Shown: positions 9,282 to 18,854, numbered from the stretch's first letter. The stretch: DNA of 64,000 bases from CAIYRG01 sp963747255 (GCA_963747255.1 CAVVEG010000017.1:868001-932000), one strand, 5' to 3'. Program-made: numbers and translations. The notes: generated from the sequence alone by a model not told the origin.

Positions 9282-9499
9282 GTCCAGTTGGATTCGGGCG
9301 GTTCGGCTTCGATCAGCAGCGTTTTTGCACGGGTGAAATCCCAATCCGCGACCATCAATCGCCGCGGCAGCACACCAAGGCTCCCTTCCATCACGCTCAT
9401 ATGACTGTCGAATACCAGACTATCGATCCCAGCATCCTGCAGGACTGCCTGGGCAAAGGACAGGTAAACAAAATTATTGGTGCGCAAGAGCTCTTTCAT
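9278..9499 (-). CDS. DUF2007 domain protein
   Basis: A 73-residue protein starting MKELLRTNNFVYLSFAQ. The segment SLVFDSHMSVMEGSLGVLPR followed by LMVADWDF is highly characteristic of alphaproteobacterial DUF2007 proteins. The family's function is unknown; it is sometimes labelled a signal-transducing or prolipoprotein-peptidase-like protein without evidence. Its stop overlaps the start of the TrmN6-like gene. A second ATG two codons upstream (9505) is possible. Confidence 0.85.
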   Translation of the reverse strand: MKELLRTNNFVYLSFAQAVLQDAGIDSLVFDSHMSVMEGSLGVLPRRLMVADWDFTRAKTLLIEAEPPESNWT

Positions 9500-9602
9500 G
9501 GCCATTCCCGCCCTCGCCGTCCGGCCGGTATGATCACTGTTCCTTGACCGGGAACGGGGGGGTTCACTAAATGGCGCGAATATCAGGGGGCGGCAAGCCG
9601 CC

Positions 9603-10622
9603 ATGGACAACATTGCGCGCGAGATTGTGCCTCTACCGCATCCGGATAACCCGGTGGAGCGCCTGGCCATGCTAGCAGGCGATGATCTCGCTGCCGTCGA
9701 TGATGTGATCCACTCGCGCATGCTAAGCGAAGCGGCTCTGATCCCGCAGCTCGCCCGTCACCTCATCGACTCCGGCGGGAAACGGTTGCGGCCCTTGATC
9801 ACGCTGGCCTCGGCTCGACAATTCCGGATCACCGGCGATGGACATATTAAACTCGCCGCCGCCGTCGAGTTTATTCACACCGCAACACTTTTGCACGATG
9901 ATGTCGTTGACGAAAGCACACTTCGCCGCGGTCATCCTGCCGCGAATATGCTCTGGGGCAACAAGCCCAGCATCCTCGTTGGCGATTTCCTGTTCAGCCG
10001 TGCCTTCCAGCTTATGGTAGAGGTCGGATCGCCCGTCGTGCTCGCGATACTCGCCAATGCCTCGGCTGTCATCGCGGAAGGGGAAGTGCTGCAGCTTCGC
10101 CTCTCCCGAAATCTCGCGATCGGTGAGGCCCAGTATCTCAACGTGATTACCGCCAAGACTGCAGCGCTTTTTGCAGCCGCCGCCGAAGCCGGCGCATACG
10201 CCGCCGGAGCCGAAGCCCGGCAAACCGATGGGATGCGCAACTATGGCCATAATCTCGGCATCGCCTTCCAACTGGTCGATGACGCGCTGGACTATTCAGG
10301 ACGGCAGGCGGTCATGGGCAAGTCCGTCGGTGACGATTTCCGTGAAGCGAAGATGACACTGCCGGTGATCCTGTCGCTGGCTCGCGCAGGCGAAGAGGAA
10401 CGCCGCTTCTGGCGCAAAACCATAGAGGTCGGGATTCAGGAAGAGGGAGACCTTTCGCGCGCCATCGAGATTCTCGAACGCGGGGGATCGCTTGCCGAGA
10501 CGGTCGAACGCGCTCGCGCCTATGCGCGGGCAGCGCGCGATTCTCTCGTTGCCTGCCCCGAATCCGAAATCAGGTCGGCGCTGGCCGACATTGCCGATTT
10601 CGTGGTTGACCGGGTTTACTGA
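9603..10622 (+). CDS. ispB: Polyprenyl (octaprenyl-type) diphosphate synthase
   Basis: A trans-prenyltransferase that elongates farnesyl diphosphate with isopentenyl diphosphate to make the ubiquinone side chain. In the 339 residues the first aspartate-rich motif lies in LLHDDVVDESTLRRG and the second in FQLVDDALDY, with GGKRLRPL at the substrate-binding end. Chain length cannot be read from sequence with certainty; octaprenyl or decaprenyl is usual. It is transcribed away from the DUF2007/methyltransferase pair and converges with ispE by seven bases, so two isoprenoid genes sit side by side. Confidence 0.93.
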   Translation: MDNIAREIVPLPHPDNPVERLAMLAGDDLAAVDDVIHSRMLSEAALIPQLARHLIDSGGKRLRPLITLASARQFRITGDGHIKLAAAVEFIHTATLLHDDVVDESTLRRGHPAANMLWGNKPSILVGDFLFSRAFQLMVEVGSPVVLAILANASAVIAEGEVLQLRLSRNLAIGEAQYLNVITAKTAALFAAAAEAGAYAAGAEARQTDGMRNYGHNLGIAFQLVDDALDYSGRQAVMGKSVGDDFREAKMTLPVILSLARAGEEERRFWRKTIEVGIQEEGDLSRAIEILERGGSLAETVERARAYARAARDSLVACPESEIRSALADIADFVVDRVY

Positions 10623-11554
10623 CCTAACTGCGGCAAGCCCACATCCGGACCGGCAAGATGGGTGAGGGACACCCACCATTCCGGATGGTCCTGCACGATG
10701 CGTTCGGCCGCGCCGCGGGCAAAGTCGTGCTCGTGAAAAAAGGCAAAACAGGTGCTGCCGCTGCCGGACATCGCCGCCATGGCGCAACCCGGCTCACGGT
10801 CAAATGCGTGCAGGACCTCCTGGATGACGGGCGCAAGCCGGCAGGCCGGCGCCTCGAGATCGTTCCCTGCGTCATCAAGATAGCCGATCACATCCCAGAG
10901 ACTTTCCAGAACTCCGGCCGGCGGCGCCTTACCGGTGCCCGTCCGCGCGTTCAGACTGCCGAATACGGTTGCCGTGGACAGTTCGATGCCGGGATTTACC
11001 AGGACCGTCGAAATACGCGGCAGAGGCGGTAAGGCGGTCAGAATTTCGCCCCGGCCCTGAACCCAACAGGGGCGCGACAGCAGACAAACCGGAAGATCTG
11101 AACCGAGTTCGGCCGCAACAGCGAGAAGCTCATTCTCCGTGCATTTGAGTCCCCACAACAGATCCAGTCCGCGCAACACCGCGGCCCCGTCGGCGGATCC
11201 ACCACCAATCCCGGAAGCGACAGGCAAATTCTTTTCAAGCCTGATCGCCGCACCGGCCTGCACGCCGCTCGCCTCCTGCAGCGCCCGCGCGGCTCTTAAC
11301 GCCAGATTGCTTTCATTCCGCGGAAGCGCCTTCGCGAATTGTCCCGCGGTCGATAGAGACAAACCCGGCGCTGCCGTCAGCGCTATACGGTCGGAGACTT
11401 CCGCAAACGCAATCAGACTCTCCAACGCATGATAGCCATCGGGCCGCCTTTCGTCGACATGCAGAAGCAGATTGATTTTCGCCGGAGCACAAACCTGTAC
11501 CGTCGCCGAAGCTTCGCGCCCTGGAGCCGGCTCGGGCTCTACCCCACTGCTCAC
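10616..11554 (-). CDS. ispE: 4-diphosphocytidyl-2-C-methyl-D-erythritol kinase
   Basis: IspE phosphorylates CDP-methylerythritol in the non-mevalonate isoprenoid pathway. The 312-residue GHMP kinase shows CAPAKINLLLHV near residue 22, the ATP-binding NLPVASGIGGGSADGAA and the C-terminal MSGSGSTCFAFF. A GTG start overlaps the TGA of the TPR lipoprotein gene upstream (GTGA), so translation is probably coupled. The N-terminal 20 residues are extra, Pro/Glu/Ala-rich and not conserved in the family. Confidence 0.94.
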   Translation of the reverse strand: MSSGVEPEPAPGREASATVQVCAPAKINLLLHVDERRPDGYHALESLIAFAEVSDRIALTAAPGLSLSTAGQFAKALPRNESNLALRAARALQEASGVQAGAAIRLEKNLPVASGIGGGSADGAAVLRGLDLLWGLKCTENELLAVAAELGSDLPVCLLSRPCWVQGRGEILTALPPLPRISTVLVNPGIELSTATVFGSLNARTGTGKAPPAGVLESLWDVIGYLDDAGNDLEAPACRLAPVIQEVLHAFDREPGCAMAAMSGSGSTCFAFFHEHDFARGAAERIVQDHPEWWVSLTHLAGPDVGLPQLGQ

Positions 11555-13266
11555 TGGCCCGAAGCGGATACCGCGTCCAGGCCGAATTGCAGCTTACGCT
11601 CGAGCACCGGCTTTTCTTTGGCGTCCGGATCCATCTGGAGCGCGTGCTGCCACTGATAACGGGCATCGATCTTGCGCCCGACGCGCCAATAGGCATCGCC
11701 GAGATGGTCGTTGACGTCGGCAGCTCCGGGCGCCAATTGAACAGCTTCTTCAAGCGTCCGCACGGCATCCTGGTAGCGGCCGAGCCGGAAATAGGCCCAG
11801 CCAACGCTATCGGCAATGAAACCGTCCATCGGCCGCAGAGCGCGGGCCTTCTCCAGCATCGCTACTGCCTGATCGAGGTGCTGACCCTTCTCGATCCAGC
11901 TATAGCCGAGGTAATTCAGCACATCAGCCCGGTCCGGATTGATCTTCAATGCAGCCTGAAAATCGCGTTCCGCATCTTCCCAGCGGTTCGACCGCTCGAA
12001 CGACACGCCCCGAGCGTAATAGAGCCCGGTCAGCCTGCGGTCGCCGGCGGGAATTCCGGCAATGGCCTTGTCGTAGGCCGCCGCCGCTTCTTTGTATTGA
12101 TCCGAACTCCTGAACAAATCCCCCAGCGCAGTCCACACATCGGATTCTTGCGGCTGACTCGCCGATAATGCCTTCAATTTGAGAATGCCGTCCTTGGTCT
12201 TTCCCTGACGGCCGTCGTTGATACCGGCCTGTACCTGCGTCATGCCGTAATAAGGAGAACTGGACGCGATGCCGGTGTAGATCCCATTCGCGACGTCAAA
12301 TTTCCCCATGGCCTCATAACGGCTGGCCAGCAGCACGCGGCAAAGATCGAAATCGGGTCGGAGATATAGCGCCAGGTTCAGATACAGAATCGCAACATCC
12401 GTGCTGCGCTGATCGTTCAGCGAAGCGGCAATCCCGAAGAGTCCTTCCGCCACACCATCGGCGGGCGACGCGGCCAGTGGCGCCGGATTTTTCGCATTCA
12501 CCAGATCGTGGAGCGCCCATTGCGCAAAGGGATTGCCGGGGTTGTCGCGAAGAACCCGTTCATACAGGGCTTTCGCGTCATCAATCCTTCCATGCCTCAG
12601 AAGAAAACGGCCATAGGCTTCGGAGCCGCGCGGGCCCGAGCCCATCAGCGCTGTCGCCTGTTTGTAGGCGTCCTCCGCCTCCTTGTCGCGACCTGCGTAA
12701 TCAAGGATGAGCGCCTTATGCATCAGCCGCAGGCCATCCACACCCCGCTGGTTCGAGAGCGCGTCAAGCGCCGCGAGCGCGCCGTCGATATCTTTTGCTC
12801 CCGCGCGCGCCCAGGCTTCCATGATCCGGTTGGTCAGCATTGCGAACAAGCCATTGGCCGGCGCCGTCGCATCCTTGATTGCCGCCGCGTAGTCCTTCTT
12901 CATCAACGCGCCGGCCTGAAGCACAAGATGCGCTGGCCGATTTTCCGGATCGACCGAAAGCACCCGGGCCGACAGCGTGATGGCCCGATCCATGTCGCCC
13001 CCTTCGGCGGCAAACAGGAATGTCCGTTCCAGCAAATCCGCGTTGTCGGGCGCGTCCTTCAGCGTATCGGCATAGTACCCGGTCGCCGCTTTGACGTCGC
13101 CCTGCGCCGCCGCAAAATTGGCGGCCAGATAAGTGCCGGCGAGCGAATTTGCAGGCGGCGCAGCGTTTTCGCCGGTCAGCGCCGCAGGCTTATTCACCGT
13201 GCTGCACGCTGCCAGTGAAAGCGCCGCGAAGCCCGATGCCACAAGCAATGTTCTGCTGAATTTCAC
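11551..13266 (-). CDS. TPR-repeat lipoprotein
   Basis: A 571-residue exported protein. The GTG start gives MKFSRTLLVASGFAALSLAA followed by cysteine, a lipobox that places it as an outer or inner membrane lipoprotein. A TTG ten codons upstream (13296) is the alternative. The rest is a run of tetratricopeptide repeats, clearest near the C terminus in ADVLNYLGYSWIEKG and GFIADSVGWAYFRLGRY. No enzyme motif is seen. It is coupled to ispE, a pairing known in alphaproteobacteria. A scaffold role in envelope assembly is inference. Confidence 0.85.
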   Translation of the reverse strand: MKFSRTLLVASGFAALSLAACSTVNKPAALTGENAAPPANSLAGTYLAANFAAAQGDVKAATGYYADTLKDAPDNADLLERTFLFAAEGGDMDRAITLSARVLSVDPENRPAHLVLQAGALMKKDYAAAIKDATAPANGLFAMLTNRIMEAWARAGAKDIDGALAALDALSNQRGVDGLRLMHKALILDYAGRDKEAEDAYKQATALMGSGPRGSEAYGRFLLRHGRIDDAKALYERVLRDNPGNPFAQWALHDLVNAKNPAPLAASPADGVAEGLFGIAASLNDQRSTDVAILYLNLALYLRPDFDLCRVLLASRYEAMGKFDVANGIYTGIASSSPYYGMTQVQAGINDGRQGKTKDGILKLKALSASQPQESDVWTALGDLFRSSDQYKEAAAAYDKAIAGIPAGDRRLTGLYYARGVSFERSNRWEDAERDFQAALKINPDRADVLNYLGYSWIEKGQHLDQAVAMLEKARALRPMDGFIADSVGWAYFRLGRYQDAVRTLEEAVQLAPGAADVNDHLGDAYWRVGRKIDARYQWQHALQMDPDAKEKPVLERKLQFGLDAVSASGQ

Positions 13267-13320
13267 CGTATTATCTTTCCTCTCGACATGTTCCAATCAT
13301 AACGGGCTTTGGCCGCGGCG

Positions 13321-14982
13321 TCACATCATGCCGTAGGCTGGTCCTTCACCCCCTTGCGGTGGTACCCACACGATATTCTGCGCAGGATCCTTGATGTCGC
13401 AGGTTTTGCAGTGAATGCAATTTGCTGCGTTAATGACAAATCTTGGCTGCCTCTCACCGCCGCCAACCACCTCGAACACTCCAGCCGGACAATAGCGCTG
13501 CGCCGGTTCGCCATAGACAGGCAAATTCTCCCGGATCGGTAGTGCCGGATCCTTCAATTTGAGGTGAACCGGTTCGTCCTCCTCGTGCCGTGTTCCCGAG
13601 AGAAACACTGAGGACAGCCGGTCAAACGTCACGACGCCGTCGGGCGCCGGATAGACCACAGGCCGTGCTTTATCGGCCGGCAGCAAATGCATGTAGTCCG
13701 GCCCCATACCGCGTAAAGTTCCAAAAGGGCTGAACCCGAGCACCCCGTTGAACCACATATCGATAGCGCCGAGTGGCACGCCGGCCAAAGTTCCCAACCG
13801 GGTCCAAAGCGGTTTGACATTTCGCACCAGGCGCAATTCGCGATAGACGGGTGACGCGCGCCAACGTTCTTCGTAGCCGGTCAGCACGTCGCCGGCCCGC
13901 CCTTGCCCAAGCGCATCGAAGGTGGCTTCGGCCGCGTAAATGCCGGTCAGGATTGCGTTATGGCTGCCCTTGATACGCGGGACATTTACAAACCCGGCAG
14001 CGCAGCCGATCAGCGCGCCACCGGCAAACGCCAGTTTCGGAACAGCCTGCAGCCCGCCCTCGGTGATCGCGCGCGCTCCATAGGCGATGCGGCGCCCGCC
14101 CTCGAGCATTGGACGTATCGACGGATGTGTCTTGAACCGCTGGAATTCCTCAAACGGCGAAAGAAACGGATTTGAATAGTCGAGATGGACGACAAAACCG
14201 ACCGACGCGAGGTTCTCGCCGTAATGGTAAATGAATGATCCACCTCCGGTCCTCTTATCCAGCGGCCAACCCATCGTGTGCATCACCAGACCGCGTTGAT
14301 GCTTTTCTTTCGGCAGTTCCCAAAGCTCCTTCAGACCCAATCCAAAGGTTTGAGGCTCGCTTCCTTGCGCCAATCCGAAATGGGCGATCAGCTGTTTGGC
14401 CAGCGAACCGCGCGCCCCCTCCGCGATCAGCGAATACTTGCCGCGCAGGACCATTCCGGGCGTGTAATTCTCCTTTGGAACACCATCGCGTCCCACGCCA
14501 AAATCACCGGTGATAACGCCGGCAACCTCACCCGAAGGCCCGAATTCCACATCCACTCCGGCAAAACCCGGATAAATCTCGACACCGAGAACTTCTGCCT
14601 GTTGCGCGAGCCAGCGGCATAATAGTCCCAGGCTCGCGATGTAATTGCCGCGGTTGCTCATGAGCGGCGGCATCAGAAGGTTCGGAATCCGAATTCGGCC
14701 GGACGGACCAAGATAATAGAACCGGTCGTCGAGAACGGGTGTGTCCAACGGTGCACCCTTTTCCCGCCAGTCAGGTATGAGCGCGGTCAATCCGCAGGGG
14801 TCGATTACGGCACCCGAAAGAATATGGGCGCCAACCTCGGCTCCTTTCTCGATTACGCATACGCTAATTTCGGCGTTTGCTGCCGCGGCGAGCTGTTTCA
14901 GCCGGATTGCGGCCGCCAGCCCCGCCGGTCCGGCGCCGACGATCACAATGTCAAATTCCATGCTTTCGCGGGTGGTGTTCAT
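13321..14982 (-). CDS. Electron transfer flavoprotein-ubiquinone oxidoreductase
   Basis: ETF-QO passes electrons from fatty-acid and amino-acid dehydrogenases, by way of ETF, to ubiquinone at the inner membrane. The 553-residue protein begins with an FAD-binding Rossmann motif, VGAGPAGLAAAIRL. It has the GTKHPSVR-like stretch FKTHPSIRPMLEGG and ends with a ferredoxin-type cluster region, NAANCIHCKTCDIKDP, then WVPPQGGEGPAYGMM. All are diagnostic. It is divergent from the uracil-DNA glycosylase gene, with only 45 bases between starts. Confidence 0.96.
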   Translation of the reverse strand: MNTTRESMEFDIVIVGAGPAGLAAAIRLKQLAAAANAEISVCVIEKGAEVGAHILSGAVIDPCGLTALIPDWREKGAPLDTPVLDDRFYYLGPSGRIRIPNLLMPPLMSNRGNYIASLGLLCRWLAQQAEVLGVEIYPGFAGVDVEFGPSGEVAGVITGDFGVGRDGVPKENYTPGMVLRGKYSLIAEGARGSLAKQLIAHFGLAQGSEPQTFGLGLKELWELPKEKHQRGLVMHTMGWPLDKRTGGGSFIYHYGENLASVGFVVHLDYSNPFLSPFEEFQRFKTHPSIRPMLEGGRRIAYGARAITEGGLQAVPKLAFAGGALIGCAAGFVNVPRIKGSHNAILTGIYAAEATFDALGQGRAGDVLTGYEERWRASPVYRELRLVRNVKPLWTRLGTLAGVPLGAIDMWFNGVLGFSPFGTLRGMGPDYMHLLPADKARPVVYPAPDGVVTFDRLSSVFLSGTRHEEDEPVHLKLKDPALPIRENLPVYGEPAQRYCPAGVFEVVGGGERQPRFVINAANCIHCKTCDIKDPAQNIVWVPPQGGEGPAYGMM

Positions 14983-15027
14983 CTGACGCTTCGGCTTTTT
15001 CCCCAGATTCGGTTACATCATAAACCC

Positions 15028-15843
15028 ATGTCTGGTCTGTCCCGAGAAGAGGCTCTGGCCGCCCTCCAATGGCTGGTCGAATGCGGAGCCGATGAAGCGA
15101 TCGGGGAATTTCCCGTCGACCGTCTTTTTACCCCTACGGTTGCAGCACCCGTTCCGCAGCCGGCTCAGGCGCGCCCGTCACCTGTCGCTCCGTCCCCTTC
15201 TTCTCCCACGCTGAAGCCGCAAGTGGCCGGCGCTACCATCGAAAGCGCTGAGAAGATCGCCGGGGCCTGCCGCACACTCTCCGAGCTTAAAGATGCGATG
15301 ACCGCTTTCGAGGGCTGTGAACTAAAGCGGTTCGCCACCAACACCGTTTTTGCCGATGGAAACCCGGATGGTGGCATTATGTTCATCGGCGAAGCACCCG
15401 GGCTGGAGGAGGACAGGCAGGGACTTCCATTCGTTGGCCGTGCCGGTCAGTTGCTCGATCGAATGCTCGCGGCGATCGGGCTCGACCGCCGGAAGGTTTA
15501 CATCACGAATATCGTGAATTGGCGCCCGCCGGGAAATCGTGACCCATCGCCGGAAGAGGCCGCCATCTGCCTTCCCTTTCTCCACCGCCATATTGAGTTG
15601 GCTAATCCCCAATTTTTGGTACTGCTCGGCGCCGTTCCGGTTCGGCATCTGACCGGACTTCAGGGGATTTTGCGGTCGCGCGGGAGATGGGAAGTTTATC
15701 GATTTCGCTCGATTGAGCATGAGGTTCCTGTAATGTTGACACTGCATCCTGCTTATCTGCTTCGTCAGCCATCAGCTAAGCGCTTGGCGTGGCAAGATTT
15801 TTTGGCAATTGCCGAGAAAGCCTCAAGCCTTGGGCTTGCATAG
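15028..15843 (+). CDS. Uracil-DNA glycosylase, family 4-like
   Basis: Removes uracil from DNA. The 271-residue protein has a variable Pro-rich N-terminal third, then the superfamily core: IMFIGEAPGLEEDRQGLPFVG with motif GEAPG, the NRDPSPEE segment, and LTLHPAYLLRQP with motif HPAYL. The usual iron-sulphur cysteines of family 4 are incomplete: GCELKRFATNTVF has one of the first pair and NIVNWRPPGNR has Trp where Cys is common. The start MSGLSREEAL is the first ATG clear of the divergent ETF-QO start. Confidence 0.9.
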   Translation: MSGLSREEALAALQWLVECGADEAIGEFPVDRLFTPTVAAPVPQPAQARPSPVAPSPSSPTLKPQVAGATIESAEKIAGACRTLSELKDAMTAFEGCELKRFATNTVFADGNPDGGIMFIGEAPGLEEDRQGLPFVGRAGQLLDRMLAAIGLDRRKVYITNIVNWRPPGNRDPSPEEAAICLPFLHRHIELANPQFLVLLGAVPVRHLTGLQGILRSRGRWEVYRFRSIEHEVPVMLTLHPAYLLRQPSAKRLAWQDFLAIAEKASSLGLA

Positions 15844-15894
15844 ACAGCCCTCGGTCGTGCAGCATCAGCTTCGAAGCATAGACGGAACCGGCAT

Positions 15895-17595
15895 TTGAAA
15901 ACACGCGCGCTGCTCCTGCTCTCGGCATTAATGTCCGTAACCGGACTGTCTCAAACCAATGCCGCCGAACCGGTGACCAGCTTCACCGTTCTTTCTCCCG
16001 CAGACGTGAAAACTTACGCCGAAATTTTTGCCGCGGAGAAATTCGGGCAAACCGGGAAAGCCGACGCTTTGTCTGGACACCTTTCTGACACCTCCTTGAT
16101 GGGGTATGCCCTTGAGGAGCGTTATCTTGGGCTTCACTACCACAGCCAATTCTCCGAACTGAAAGCGTGGCTGGAGGATTACGGTGACCTCCTCGGCGCC
16201 GACCAGATTTACAAGCTTGCGGTAAAGCGGGCGCCCAAGAAAACCTCTGTTCCGGCGCCGCTTCGGCCGCATTGGCGCGGCGCAGATAATGAGCAGGCCG
16301 CCTTTGGCGATATTGGGTCACAGCATCAGAGCGCGCTCCGGATTGAGGCGCAACTGCGCGCATTGCAGAGGGAAGACCGCCCGGAAGCTGCCGAGGCTTT
16401 GTGGAAAAGAATTGCGGCGCAAAGCAGAATGCCGGATGCCGAGCTGGACCGCCTGGGCGCCTATGTTGCCACAGCCTATTTGGGGCAACTCAAGGACCGT
16501 CAGGCACTGTCGGTTTGCGAAAGCATCATTGAAAAAACCGTCGACACCGCCCAACAGTGCCATTGGGTGGCCGGATTGGCGTCTTACCGGCAGGGGGATC
16601 TCGCGGCTGCCGCCAAACACTTCGAAAGCGTGGTCAACAGCTCCAGCGTACCCCGAACTTATGCGGCCGCTGCGTTCTGGGCTGCACGCAGCTATATGCG
16701 AATGGGACAGCCGGAACGCGTCCTGACCCTCTATGAGCGCGCCGCATCGGAACCGGATAATTTTTACGGCCTGCTCGCCTTGCGCCTGTTGGGCCGCGAC
16801 ATGAATGGGCAGTTCGCGGAACCGGCGCTGGACACGGTCTCCTTCGCGCAATTGATGCAGGACAAGCCTGCGCACCGCGCTGTTGCGATGTGGCAGATCG
16901 GACGGGCCGATGTCGTGGGACCGGAACTGTCGCGCGCCTTTGGCGAAATCTCGCCCGATCTCGATCCCGCTTTCGCAGCGCTCGCGCGTGACCTCGGCGA
17001 ACCTTCGCTGGAATTGCGCGCAGCCGAAACTTCCGCGCCCGCGCTCCGGCTCAGCAGTCTCTATCCCGTTCCTCCCTACCAGCCGGAGGGCGGGTATGTC
17101 GTCGATCAGGCGGTAATCCTGGCCTTTGCTCGTCAGGAAAGCCGCTTTCAACCAACCGCCATCTCGCGGGCCGGCGCACGGGGCGTGATGCAAATCATGC
17201 CGCAAACCGCCGTGACCATCACCCATGACCGCTCGCTGGCAGGCCGCAACAAGGACCGGCTCGACGATCCCGTGTACAATATGACGCTCGCGCAGGACTA
17301 TTTGCGCGATCTGCTCGAAAAACAGAACGGTAATCTTTTCAGCATCGCAGCCGCCTACAATGCCGGCGAGGGTAATCTTTCCAAATGGCAGTCGCTGCAG
17401 GAATCCGATACCGACCCCCTGCTCTTCATCGAGACCATCCCGCTGGCCGAGACGCGGGATTACGTTAAACGCGTCATGACGAATTTCTGGATGTATCGCC
17501 TGCGTCTGGGCGAACCCGTCACCGGCCTGGACGATGCCGCCTCGGGCACCTGGCCGATCTACCGGAGTGCGGCCGAAGAAACCGCCGTTCACTGA
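15895..17595 (+). CDS. Soluble lytic murein transglycosylase (SLT family 1)
   Basis: Cleaves the MurNAc-GlcNAc bond in peptidoglycan to form anhydro ends in the periplasm. The 566-residue product starts at TTG with a signal peptide, LLLLSALMSVTGLSQTNAAE. A long alpha-helical superhelix follows, then the SLT domain from about residue 400: AFARQESRFQPTAISRAGAR with the catalytic Glu, GVMQIMPQTA and SIAAAYNAGEGNLSKW. Length and layout match Slt70 relatives. moaB starts 13 bases downstream, probably on the same transcript. Confidence 0.93.
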   Translation: MKTRALLLLSALMSVTGLSQTNAAEPVTSFTVLSPADVKTYAEIFAAEKFGQTGKADALSGHLSDTSLMGYALEERYLGLHYHSQFSELKAWLEDYGDLLGADQIYKLAVKRAPKKTSVPAPLRPHWRGADNEQAAFGDIGSQHQSALRIEAQLRALQREDRPEAAEALWKRIAAQSRMPDAELDRLGAYVATAYLGQLKDRQALSVCESIIEKTVDTAQQCHWVAGLASYRQGDLAAAAKHFESVVNSSSVPRTYAAAAFWAARSYMRMGQPERVLTLYERAASEPDNFYGLLALRLLGRDMNGQFAEPALDTVSFAQLMQDKPAHRAVAMWQIGRADVVGPELSRAFGEISPDLDPAFAALARDLGEPSLELRAAETSAPALRLSSLYPVPPYQPEGGYVVDQAVILAFARQESRFQPTAISRAGARGVMQIMPQTAVTITHDRSLAGRNKDRLDDPVYNMTLAQDYLRDLLEKQNGNLFSIAAAYNAGEGNLSKWQSLQESDTDPLLFIETIPLAETRDYVKRVMTNFWMYRLRLGEPVTGLDDAASGTWPIYRSAAEETAVH

Positions 17596-17608
17596 TCGCG
17601 AAAGCGCC

Positions 17609-18148
17609 GTGCCAGATCAGCTTCGCGAATTCATTCCCGCGCGGATCGCGATCCTGACCGTTTCGGACACCAGGACGCGCGAAAACGATGTTTCCGGCGA
17701 CACGCTGGAAGGGCGCGTGCGGGATGCGGGCCATCTGGTCGCTTCACGAATGATCGTACCGGACGACCGGCAGCTGATCATCGAGCAGTTGCATCGCTGG
17801 ATCGACGATCCCGATGTTGATGTCGTGATCTCGACCGGAGGAACAGGACTCACCGGCCGCGATGTGACGCCGGAGGCGTTCCGCAGCGTTTTCGAGAAAG
17901 AGATCGACGGTTTCTCCGTGGTTTTTCACCGCATCAGTTTTGAAAAGATCGGCATCTCGACCATTCAATCGCGGGCGTGCGCCGGGGTCGCCCATGGCAC
18001 TTATCTCTTCGCGCTTCCCGGGTCGCCCGGCGCCGTGAAGGATGCCTGGGACGGCATCCTCAAGCTGCAGCTCGATTACCGGCACAAGCCATGCAATTTC
18101 ATCGAGATCATGCCACGGCTTGAAGAACACCGGCGGCGGCAACCGTAA
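17609..18148 (+). CDS. moaB: Molybdenum cofactor biosynthesis protein MoaB/MogA family
   Basis: Family members bind molybdopterin and adenylylate it in molybdenum cofactor synthesis. The 179-residue protein has ARIAILTVSDTRTRENDVSG, the ISTGGTGLTGRDVTPEAF core motif and FALPGSPGAVKDAWDGIL. The GTG start gives the expected N terminus and lies 13 bases after the transglycosylase stop; longer readings overlap that gene. No other molybdopterin genes are nearby, so MoaB versus MogA is not settled. Confidence 0.92.
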   Translation: MPDQLREFIPARIAILTVSDTRTRENDVSGDTLEGRVRDAGHLVASRMIVPDDRQLIIEQLHRWIDDPDVDVVISTGGTGLTGRDVTPEAFRSVFEKEIDGFSVVFHRISFEKIGISTIQSRACAGVAHGTYLFALPGSPGAVKDAWDGILKLQLDYRHKPCNFIEIMPRLEEHRRRQP

Positions 18149-18169
18149 CGGCCCGCGCCCGGCATTCTC

Positions 18170-18697
18170 CTAACCTGCCGATCGGGGCGCCGGCGCTCCG
18201 GGTGGCCCTGCAGGTGAGCCGGGCGGGGCCACAGGAACCTGTTCCCATCCACCATTGCAGGCGCGCACATAGGGGTAATAGCCCTCGGGGTTACCGCAGC
18301 GATACCAATATTGCTGTGGCTGAACACCCGTTGGCTCCGGCAGGTAACCCGGCAGCGGCGCGTATTGGATAACGGCTGCCGGCGGCAGATAGGGATATGC
18401 AAAGGGGTAATAGAACGGGTCATACGACCACCAGAATGGATCATACCAGCCGAATCCCGGGCCAATAAAAACGCCACCACGAAATCCTCCCCCAAATCCT
18501 TCGCCCCGAAATCCGCCGCCACGGAAACCCTCACCGCCCCGAAATCCACCGCCACGGAAACCCTCGCCTCCCCGGAACCCACCACCACCGGCGCGCGCCC
18601 CGCCGCCACCCCCGCCTGCTGTCGCCGCGTCGGCAACTTCACCGCTGGCGAACGCAAGACCCAGTGCGGCAATTCCTGCTGCCACGAATTTTTTCAT
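18170..18697 (-). CDS. Secreted glycine-rich protein of unknown function
   Basis: I do not recognise this 175-residue protein. MKKFVAAGIAALGLAFASG is a signal peptide. Residues 25-80 are almost only Gly, Phe, Arg and Glu with repeats of GGFRGGEGFRG; the middle is aromatic (GWYDPFWWSYDPFYYPFAYP) and the end has two cysteines and a Pro/Ala/Gly tail. Such proteins are usually exported to the envelope. The start at 18697 is the first ATG in front of the signal peptide. A longer reading from 18778 would add 27 unlikely residues. Confidence 0.65.
   Translation of the reverse strand: MKKFVAAGIAALGLAFASGEVADAATAGGGGGGARAGGGGFRGGEGFRGGGFRGGEGFRGGGFRGEGFGGGFRGGVFIGPGFGWYDPFWWSYDPFYYPFAYPYLPPAAVIQYAPLPGYLPEPTGVQPQQYWYRCGNPEGYYPYVRACNGGWEQVPVAPPGSPAGPPGAPAPRSAG
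18503..18568 (-). repeat. Two tandem 33-base units encoding an 11-residue Gly/Phe/Arg repeat
   Basis: Two consecutive 33-base copies (18503-18535 and 18536-18568) differ at two positions, with degenerate partial copies on both sides. They sit inside the glycine-rich secreted protein gene and keep its frame, so copy number could vary without breaking the protein. Confidence 0.8.
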
Positions 18698-18854
18698 CTT
18701 CGTTTTCCCACTCGATTCTGACGCAACTCTCCAAGTTCCCATGATTGGACCTGTCAATCTGAACCAAAGCTGAACCATTTCGGGCTGTCATTGATCTGGA
18801 ACAGAATATTGCAGGATGTTCTTGCTATGTTCTCATTCTGCTGTTAATTCAGCG

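Noticed and set aside
16318..17592. A 424-residue open frame opposite the lytic transglycosylase
   Set aside because: Antisense shadow of a well-defined SLT-domain gene.
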